This document shows positions 1 to 4,607 of a stretch of DNA of 7,942 nt, in pieces; position 1 is the stretch's first letter, and the number at the start of each line of letters is the position of its first letter. The DNA lies in assembly GCA_017481185.1 (NCBI GenBank), contig JAFUPO010000402.1, forward strand, positions 1 through 7,942, given 5' to 3'. This DNA comes from Clostridia bacterium. Its GTDB lineage: Bacteria > Bacillota_A > Clostridia > Christensenellales > Aristaeellaceae. Position numbers and translations under genes: made by a program. The notes beneath the pieces were generated by a model. It saw only the letters and a list, made by a program, of their open reading frames with translations. It was not told where the DNA came from and did no database searches.

Positions 1-1
1 G

Positions 2-928
2 CAGAACGGTACGGAGGGGCTGAACCTGGCCATTCGGGGGATGCTTCATCTGGGGGATGAAGTGCTGTGTACTCCTATGGAGCATAACGCGGTGATGCGG
101 GTGCTGAAAGAATATGAAGCCCAGGGCATGATTGCCGTGACCGTTCTGCCCATGGACGATATGGGCCTGGTGCAGCCTCACGTTTTGCAGAAGGCCATTA
201 CGCCCCGAACGGCTCTGGTGGTGGTGTGCCATGCCAGCAATGTGATCGGGGTGGTGCAGCCAGTGGAAAAGCTGGGGGCTGTGTGCCGTGAAAACGGTGT
301 GCCTCTGCTGGTGGACGCAACGCAGACAGCGGGCATCCAAAGGGTGGGCTTGGAAAGCCTCCAGGCGGATATGATTGCCATGCCGGGGCATAAGGGTCTT
401 TTGGGGCCCCAGGGCACAGGGGCGCTGGTTATGCGAAAAGGGCTGTTTCCAAGGCCGCTGCGCTTTGGCGGCACGGGCTCCCGATCCGAAAGTATGCTTC
501 AGCCCTATGAGATGCCCGATAGGTATGAGAGCGGTACCCTGAACCTGCCCGGCATTGCTGGCTTATTGGCTGGGATACGATTTATTCAGCGGCATGGGGA
601 GGCTATCCGCGCCTATGAAGAAGCTTTGACTCAACGGCTTTTGTGCGCCTTGGCAGCAGTTTCAGGCGTAACCATCCTGGGGCATCCGGATGCCCCACGG
701 GTGGGGGTGGTGAGCTTCCTTTTGCCCAACATGGATTCCTCCGAAGCGGCAGATGAGCTGGATCGGCTAGGGTTTGCCCTTAGAGGCGGGCTCCATTGCG
801 CCCCGGCAGCTCATCAGGCCTTAGGAACCCTTCGGTGCGGAGCTGTGCGGGCCAGCGTGGGGATCTATAACACCGAGGAGGATGTTGATCAACTGGCGGA
901 TGCGGTGGCCCGACTGAGTCGCCTATAA
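2..928 (+). CDS. Cysteine-desulfurase-like class V aminotransferase (5' partial)
   Basis: PLP-dependent enzyme of the class V aminotransferase fold, most like the cysteine desulfurase family (TIGR01977-type, EF2568-like). Such enzymes are expected to remove sulfur from cysteine and leave alanine, in the cytosol. The reading frame is open from base 2 (QNGTEGLNLAIRG), so the ATG at 41 is internal and the true start lies upstream. About 308 residues are visible of a family length near 380. Seen in sequence: VDATQTAG, with the PLP-ring aspartate at bases 314-316; the Schiff-base lysine in MPGHKGLLGPQGTG (bases 392-394); and the candidate catalytic cysteine in RGGLHCAPAAHQALGT (bases 797-799), followed by VRASVGIYNTEEDV near the C-terminus. 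No SufU or IscU partner lies in the window, so the sulfur acceptor is unknown. The stop codon overlaps the end of the convergent downstream gene. Family is confident; the exact physiological substrate is not. Confidence 0.93.
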   Translation, partial: QNGTEGLNLAIRGMLHLGDEVLCTPMEHNAVMRVLKEYEAQGMIAVTVLPMDDMGLVQPHVLQKAITPRTALVVVCHASNVIGVVQPVEKLGAVCRENGVPLLVDATQTAGIQRVGLESLQADMIAMPGHKGLLGPQGTGALVMRKGLFPRPLRFGGTGSRSESMLQPYEMPDRYESGTLNLPGIAGLLAGIRFIQRHGEAIRAYEEALTQRLLCALAAVSGVTILGHPDAPRVGVVSFLLPNMDSSEAADELDRLGFALRGGLHCAPAAHQALGTLRCGAVRASVGIYNTEEDVDQLADAVARLSRL

Positions 929-1747
929 TCGGTCCGGCTGGCGGGGATAAGCTCGTGACAACAGCGCCAGGCAAAGGAGAATCACCCCTGGCACAGGGTA
1001 ATAGGGCAGCCGGGTGATACCATATAGGGCCAGCAATCCCAGCCCATAAAGGAGATACCGCCGGGTTCGGTGGGGCGCCAAGATGTGGCGCAGCCAGGCC
1101 TGGCGGTTCTGCTTTGGACGGTGGCGCTTGCCCAGCAAAACCAACTGCTCATCCGTCGCCGGGGCACAGACGCCAGCCAGGCGTTGAAGAGTTTCGCGAG
1201 GGATGAGACGAATGGGCGGCTGAGCCTGGGCGGCGTATTGCTGGGCTTCGCGGGTAGCTGGGGCGGTTAAAAGGGCTACAGCCCGCTGGGAATCCTGAAG
1301 GTTGCGCTGCAAAGCCAGCAGGGGGCCGCAGCCGATTTTTTCAGAAGGATGAGCGGCAATGAGGGATACCAGCAGGGTCTGGCCCCGGTACTGGCACAGA
1401 ACCCCCTCGCTGCCCGCCTGAAGCAGCTCCAATTCCGTATAGCCGCTGCTCAGCCATAAAGCGCCTTGAAAATGGGCTTTGCGTGGCGGGCAGGTAAGAA
1501 CCTCTTCCAGAGCAATCTCCCCGCCGATACGCTGCCGAAGAGCCGCCTCCCGTTGAGCGGTGGTTTTGTTCTGGCCCAGGCGCAGCAGTGTGCAGCCCAT
1601 CACCGCCATAGCCAGAGCAGCGGCGAGGGCAGGAAGGGAGAGGCCCCACAGGCTAATGAACCAGACCAAACTAAGAATCAGGATCACAAGCCGCAGACCA
1701 AGCTGATCCATTCGAGCGGCTAAACGTGTTTTGAGGTAGGCATCCAT
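923..1747 (-). CDS. Membrane protein with Mrr-like (degenerate nuclease-fold) domain
   Basis: A 274-residue protein that I do not recognise as a named gene. Seen: two hydrophobic helices near the N-terminus (about 18-36 and 38-57), a soluble core (about 65-215), and two more hydrophobic stretches at the C-terminus (about 231-246 and 250-265). The core has the rhythm of the Mrr restriction-endonuclease fold: a GYTELELL strand, then a GVLCQYRGQTLLVSL strand pair. A helix follows, then RAVALLTAPATREAQQYAAQ and IRLIPRETLQRL, which parallel the 'vTTs.Ft.eA.eyA' and 'LIdg..L..L' elements of Mrr proteins. The usual catalytic Q/E-x-K is absent, because its place is taken by LLVSLIAAH. Function is therefore inferred as a non-catalytic, membrane-anchored binding domain at most. 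The ATG is preceded by AGAGG at about 8 nt. It is divergent from nadD and convergent with the aminotransferase. The coding call is strong; the domain call is tentative. Confidence 0.82.
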   Translation of the reverse strand: MDAYLKTRLAARMDQLGLRLVILILSLVWFISLWGLSLPALAAALAMAVMGCTLLRLGQNKTTAQREAALRQRIGGEIALEEVLTCPPRKAHFQGALWLSSGYTELELLQAGSEGVLCQYRGQTLLVSLIAAHPSEKIGCGPLLALQRNLQDSQRAVALLTAPATREAQQYAAQAQPPIRLIPRETLQRLAGVCAPATDEQLVLLGKRHRPKQNRQAWLRHILAPHRTRRYLLYGLGLLALYGITRLPYYPVPGVILLCLALLSRAYPRQPDRL

Positions 1748-1756
1748 ATTTTTTCC

Positions 1757-1787
1757 TCTTTTCGTTTTGGATTAAATGGTATATAAT
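1757..1787 (+). promoter_or_regulatory. Promoter of the nadD-yqeK/rsfS operon
   Basis: A perfect -10 hexamer TATAAT at 1782-1787 lies 33 bases before the nadD start, in the only AT-rich part of the 73-base divergent gap. The -35 is poor (TTTTCG at 1759-1764 with a 17-base spacer). A TGG precedes an overlapping TATATA, so recognition through an extended -10 is possible. The operon's ribosome-binding site (GAGGAG, 1803-1808) is 12 bases from the ATG, which is slightly long. Confidence 0.55.
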
Positions 1788-1820
1788 AAGGCTAACATAA
1801 CAGAGGAGCGATAGCAGACC

Positions 1821-2996
1821 ATGGAACGGATCGGCGTGATGGGCGGCACCTTCAACCCCATCCATGAGGGACACCTTTCCATGGCCCGCCATGCCATGGC
1901 TCAGGCGGGGCTGGATCGGGTGCTGTTCATCCCTACGGGGAACCCGCCTCATAAGCGAACTGGCCTGGCCAGCGGCGAGGATCGTTACCGAATGACCTGC
2001 ATTGCCATCCGCCAGTTCAAGGGGTTTGAACCCTCCCGTATAGAATTGGATCGGACGGGGGTTATTTATTCAGCGGATACCCTTGAACTGCTTCACAAAG
2101 CATATCCCCAAGGGGCGTTTTTCTTCATCATTGGGGAGGACACCCTTCATGAGCTGCCCACCTGGCACGATCCTGAAAGGCTGTATACCCTGTGCACCTT
2201 TTTGGTTCTTCGCAGGCCGGGGAGCAAGGCGGGGTTTGAGGGGGTATGGCATGAGCGCATCCGTCAGGGGGCTAGGTTGCAGGAGGTCAAAATGCCTGCT
2301 ATGGACATATCCTCTACGGCCATCCGCCAGGCTCTTTGGGCAGGCGAGCAGCCTCGAGGGCTGCCCCAGGGCGTGGAGGCCTACCTGATGCTTAAAGGGC
2401 TCTATGGCGAAAAAAGATGGTTGCCCCAGGGGAGCCAATGGCTGGACAAGCTTTATGGGATGCTCTCGCCCCAAAGGTTTGCCCACACATTGTATGTGGT
2501 GGCCTATGCCCGGCATCTGGCTGAAGTTCATGGCGTGAACCTGAACCAGGCGGTGTGCGCCGCGCTGCTTCACGATTGCGCCAAGTGCATGAAGCTGGAG
2601 GAAATGCAGGAGGCTGCCCGCAAGCATGACCTTGTGGCCGACCAGGCGATTTTTAACAATGGCAACCTGCTCCATAGCGCTGTGGGCGCACAGGTGGCCC
2701 GAGAAGCCTTCGGTATCAGCGATCCGGAGGTTTTGGAAGCCATCGCTTGCCATACGCTGGGCCGTATCCCCATGACACCTCTGGATATGATCGTTTTTCT
2801 GGCGGATAAGATCGAAGCCTCCCGGGCCGCTTATCCGCTCTTGGAGGCCATCCGCCAAAGGGCTGAGGAGAGCCTCCCCGGTGCCGTGCGCCTTTCCCTG
2901 GAGAGCACGGCAGCGTATGTAGCTGCCCGAGGCGGCGTTCTGCATCCTGCCACACTGGAAGTCATTACCTGGCTGAAGGAAGGCCAGGCTCAATAA
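1821..2996 (+). CDS. nadD: Fused nicotinate-nucleotide adenylyltransferase / YqeK HD-domain hydrolase
   Basis: A two-domain cytosolic protein of 391 residues. Residues 1-196 are NadD, which joins nicotinate mononucleotide to ATP to give deamido-NAD in NAD synthesis. Seen: the nucleotidyltransferase signature GGTFNPIHEGH (8-18), NPPHK (41-45), GED (105-107) and the ISSTAIR motif (163-169). Residues about 205-391 are a YqeK-type HD domain, known in other bacteria as a symmetrical diadenosine tetraphosphate (Ap4A) hydrolase. Its expected metal ligands are visible: H222 (RFAHT), H251-D252 (LLHDCAK), H285 (LLHS), H311 (CHTLGR) and D329 (LADKIE). In Bacillus these are two adjacent genes (yqeJ, yqeK). 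Here no stop or restart separates them, and a short linker around 197-210 joins two complete domains. rsfS follows after 17 bases, so the two are almost certainly co-transcribed. The fusion joins an enzyme that uses ATP in an adenylyl transfer with one that destroys an adenylyl by-product. Confidence 0.96.
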   Translation: MERIGVMGGTFNPIHEGHLSMARHAMAQAGLDRVLFIPTGNPPHKRTGLASGEDRYRMTCIAIRQFKGFEPSRIELDRTGVIYSADTLELLHKAYPQGAFFFIIGEDTLHELPTWHDPERLYTLCTFLVLRRPGSKAGFEGVWHERIRQGARLQEVKMPAMDISSTAIRQALWAGEQPRGLPQGVEAYLMLKGLYGEKRWLPQGSQWLDKLYGMLSPQRFAHTLYVVAYARHLAEVHGVNLNQAVCAALLHDCAKCMKLEEMQEAARKHDLVADQAIFNNGNLLHSAVGAQVAREAFGISDPEVLEAIACHTLGRIPMTPLDMIVFLADKIEASRAAYPLLEAIRQRAEESLPGAVRLSLESTAAYVAARGGVLHPATLEVITWLKEGQAQ

Positions 2997-3013
2997 ACAC
3001 AAGGAGGTTCCCT

Positions 3014-3379
3014 ATGCCCTTAGCCGATCTTGCTCAGCAAATCGCCTCCATCCTCTATGAGAAAAAAGCCAAGGATATCATCGCCCTTAATGTGGGCCAT
3101 CTTACTGTGATCACCGATTATATGGTCATTGCCACAGGCCGCTCTGCCATGCAGGTAAAAGCGTTGGCTGACGAGATTGACGACCGCCTGGCTGCCCAAG
3201 GCATTGATCTGCGCCGCTGTGAGGGCGCTAACGAGGGCCGTTGGATTGTGATGGATTATGGCTCGGTATTGGTGCACATCTTCCATCAGGAGGAGAGGGC
3301 CTATTATAATTTGGAGCGCCTTTGGGAGGACGGCTCCAATCGCCTGCTGCTGCCCTTTGATCAAACGGAAGATGATTGA
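3014..3379 (+). CDS. rsfS: Ribosomal silencing factor RsfS
   Basis: A 121-residue member of the RsfS/YbeB/YqeL family (Iojap-like). The family binds ribosomal protein uL14 on the large subunit and blocks subunit joining, which reduces translation when nutrients are short. Seen: an N-terminal helix (LAQQIASILYEKKAKDIIALN), then the core ITDYMVIATGRSAMQVKALADEI. The family-typical C-terminal block is also present: EGRWIVMDYGSVLVHIFHQEERAYYNLERLW. Length is normal for the family. The start is fixed by AAGGAGG at 3001-3007, six bases before the ATG. It is the second gene after nadD-yqeK, the order also seen in Bacillus, which links NAD and Ap4A metabolism to ribosome control. Two hairpins follow the stop codon and probably end the transcript. 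Confidence 0.97.
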   Translation: MPLADLAQQIASILYEKKAKDIIALNVGHLTVITDYMVIATGRSAMQVKALADEIDDRLAAQGIDLRRCEGANEGRWIVMDYGSVLVHIFHQEERAYYNLERLWEDGSNRLLLPFDQTEDD

Positions 3380-3394
3380 CAAGCAAAAATACGC

Positions 3395-3418
3395 CGCTCC
3401 TATGGTGGGAGCGTTCTT
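3395..3418 (+). terminator. First terminator hairpin after rsfS
   Basis: Six-base-pair stem CGCTCC (3395-3400) / GGAGCG (3408-3413), with loop TATGGTG, followed by TTCTT. It starts 15 bases after the rsfS stop codon. The U-tract is short, so termination may be partial and completed by the stronger hairpin downstream. Confidence 0.5.
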
Positions 3419-3446
3419 AAGGATGGATTTATCCCACAACGAGAAA

Positions 3447-3485
3447 AGACGAGCATCCGGCGAATATGCCGGATGCTCGTTTGCT
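3447..3485. terminator. Strong, probably bidirectional terminator between rsfS and grpB
   Basis: A perfect 13-bp stem, ACGAGCATCCGGC (3449-3461) and its complement (3468-3480), with loop GAATAT. It is extended by a G-U and an A-T pair. Read on the plus strand it is followed by TTGCTTAT. Read on the minus strand it is followed by CTTTTCTC. It sits between convergent genes (rsfS on plus, grpB on minus) and could stop both transcripts. Confidence 0.75.
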
Positions 3486-3503
3486 TATATAGCCCATCAA
3501 AAC

Positions 3504-3533
3504 GCAATGCACCAGAACGGTGCGTATAATTGC
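3504..3533 (-). terminator. Possible weak terminator of the GrpB gene
   Basis: A bulged hairpin of two stacked 5-bp stems: GCAAT (3504-3508) / ATTGC (3529-3533), and GCACC (3509-3513) / GGTGC (3519-3523). The second stem has loop AGAAC, and there is a GTATA bulge on one side. On the minus strand it is followed by GTTTTG, and it lies about 55 bases after the GrpB stop. The bulge and short U-run make this uncertain. Confidence 0.3.
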
Positions 3534-3588
3534 GCCCTCACATAGTGAAAATATAAGCCTCCTGAGTTGCTCGATATATTGGGTCTTT

Positions 3589-4149
3589 TCAGTATCTGTT
3601 GCCGTATTTCATTCTTGCTTGTTTGGTGTATTTCTTCACTAACTCTGCTTTTGCATTTGTATAAGCATCTCGGTTATGTTCATATTCTTTCCATAGCGAA
3701 AGTTTTAATTTTTCATATTCTCTTGCGGCCTCGGGAAACTCGATAAGATAATCTCTGAAATACAATTCGTCGTTATCGCCTGCATATCTCAAATGCAAAT
3801 GGAATACCCGCTCGGCAAAGCCATTCTCCGTATATCCTTTATTAAAAGACAATCTGTTCTCGCTTTGTGACATACAAATATAGCCGCTATTGATAATCAA
3901 GGCTTTGTAGTCAAGTAGCTGGCTTCCCTTTGGTATTTCCACGAGAATATCTACAATGGGTTTTGCCCAAATAGAAGAAATGGCAGTACTTCCAATATGG
4001 CTAATTCTTACGTGTGAAGAAAGGTCATTTTTCAACAAACCTTCTTCCTTGGCATACCACTCATACCAAAGGGATTGATGTTCAGTCAGACATATAGGGA
4101 ACAACTGCCACAGTTCTTCCAAAGTCATTTCTGATAACTTTTTCCCCAT
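3589..4149 (-). CDS. GrpB family (UPF0157) nucleotidyltransferase-like protein
   Basis: A 186-residue cytosolic protein of the GrpB/UPF0157 family. The family is related to nucleotidyltransferases, but its cellular role is not settled. Seen: the signature HIGSTAISSIWAKPIVDI (51-68), which carries the GS motif and acidic residue of the nucleotidyltransferase fold, then FHLHL (116-120) and FRDYLIEFPEAAREYEKLK (131-149), typical of the family. The N-terminal MGKKLSEMTLEELWQLFPI is intact and the length is normal. The RBS is modest (AGGTG about 7 bases before the ATG). Base use differs from the neighbours: 38% G+C over 3601-3840 against 60% in a counted stretch of feoB, with many A/T-ending codons. 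That suggests later acquisition. It is a monocistronic gene between terminators, with no functional link to the flanking genes. Confidence 0.9.
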   Translation of the reverse strand: MGKKLSEMTLEELWQLFPICLTEHQSLWYEWYAKEEGLLKNDLSSHVRISHIGSTAISSIWAKPIVDILVEIPKGSQLLDYKALIINSGYICMSQSENRLSFNKGYTENGFAERVFHLHLRYAGDNDELYFRDYLIEFPEAAREYEKLKLSLWKEYEHNRDAYTNAKAELVKKYTKQARMKYGNRY

Positions 4150-4183
4150 TGCTCACACCTGAAAATTAAGTTTTTTCGCTTTC

Positions 4184-4213
4184 ATTCTATCATAGCAGTA
4201 CAAGCAACAACAA
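4184..4213 (-). promoter_or_regulatory. Likely promoter of the GrpB gene
   Basis: On the minus strand, -35 TTGTTG (complement of 4208-4213) and -10 TAGAAT (complement of 4184-4189) are separated by 18 bases. The predicted start of transcription is near 4177, giving a leader of about 28 bases before the ATG at 4149. The -10 matches consensus at five of six positions and the -35 at three. Confidence 0.45.
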
Positions 4214-4339
4214 GCCTTTTCTGGGTTGCTGTTTTGTTCTTTTTGATCGTTCGCTATGAACCAGATACCGTCATGATGTAATACGAAAGACTAATTCTTC
4301 CTTTCCACCACACCCCCCTGTGAGGGCGTATTTTTTTTG

Positions 4340-4369
4340 TGTTTTATAGTTATATATTATTATAAAACA
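4340..4369. repeat. AT-rich 9-bp palindrome in the grpB-feoB gap
   Basis: TGTTTTATA (4340-4348) and TATAAAACA (4361-4369) form a perfect 9-bp inverted repeat around a 12-base AT-only-but-one loop. It sits directly after an eight-T run at 4331-4338. No gene reads into it on the plus strand, so a terminator role is not obvious. It could be a protein-binding site or a remnant of a mobile element. Confidence 0.4.
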
Positions 4370-4410
4370 ACCAAGCTCTGTATTGATGCGAAAAGGGGCG
4401 TGAAGCATAA

Positions 4411-4474
4411 AGGGGAGAAGAAAAGGAGCGATTGCTGGGGATTCTTGGCTTTTCAAATGCTACGCGCTCCTTTT
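4411..4474 (-). terminator. Possible terminator for feoAB: inverted repeat AAAAGGAGCG/CGCTCCTTTT
   Basis: AAAAGGAGCG (4421-4430) is the exact complement of CGCTCCTTTT (4465-4474), with a 34-base loop. On the minus strand, the direction of feoB, the stem ends in CTCCTTTTCTTCTCCCC: a GC-rich stem with an A-tract before it and a pyrimidine/U-rich tail after. It lies 120 bases past the feoB stop. The long loop makes this weaker than a standard intrinsic terminator. Confidence 0.4.
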
Positions 4475-4486
4475 AGGCGCTTTGGA

Positions 4487-4607
4487 GGCCCATATCACGG
4501 CGGATAACCCGGTGTTTCTCCCAGGCCCTTGACGAAGGATCAAGCCTGTAGACGCCTATGTGCGGCAGATGTTTCCCGCTCGGCAAGCGGGCCCTTATAG
4601 GTGGGCC
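4487..4607. other. GC-rich non-coding segment with nested hairpins after feoB
   Basis: No gene is visible from 4150 to 4594. This part of the gap is GC-rich and can fold into several hairpins. A closing stem GGCCCA (4487-4492) / TGGGCC (4602-4607) reaches into the last codons of feoB. Hairpin A is CAC+CGG (4496-4498, 4501-4503) with CCG+GTG (4509-4514). Hairpin B is CAGG+CTTGA (4522-4525, 4528-4532) with TCAAG+CCTG (4540-4548) and a seven-base loop. Hairpin C is CCTAT (4555-4559) / ATAGG (4597-4601), capped by CCCGCT/AGCGGG (4575-4591). I recognise no known RNA family. It may be a 3' untranslated structure of feoAB or an independent RNA. Confidence 0.3.

Larger units (their letters stand above)
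3533..4328. repeat. 10-bp inverted repeat flanking the GrpB gene
   Basis: CGCCCTCACA at 3533-3542 recurs as its exact reverse complement TGTGAGGGCG at 4319-4328. The two copies bracket the GrpB gene and its promoter. Outside the 10 bp the match weakens (three of the next five bases), and no convincing target-site duplication is seen. It may be the ends of a small acquired element or chance. See the findings. Confidence 0.35.

Noticed and set aside
2070..3002. 310-codon open frame on the minus strand inside nadD-yqeK
   Set aside because: It lies entirely antisense to a gene with complete NadD and YqeK motifs, and its translation has no recognisable domain or good ribosome-binding site.
4201..4246. 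Plus-strand terminator AGCAAC...GTTGCT followed by a T-rich run
   Set aside because: The stem is only 6 bp, no plus-strand gene reads into it, and it overlaps the better-supported minus-strand promoter of the GrpB gene.
4313..4338. Plus-strand terminator ending in eight Ts
   Set aside because: The hairpin before the T run is only 4 bp (CCCT/AGGG) and there is no upstream plus-strand gene within reach.
4271..4456. Small TTG-start gene (61 codons) in the grpB-feoB gap
   Set aside because: It has a Shine-Dalgarno-like AAAAGGAG upstream but a TTG start, low-complexity AT-driven composition and no known family. It is mentioned only as an alternative in the findings.
4487..4607. tRNA, SRP RNA or 6S RNA in the structured segment
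   Set aside because: There is no T-loop GTTCRA, no GGAAG-type SRP loop with its flanking signature, and the branched fold does not fit 6S. No known family can be claimed by eye.
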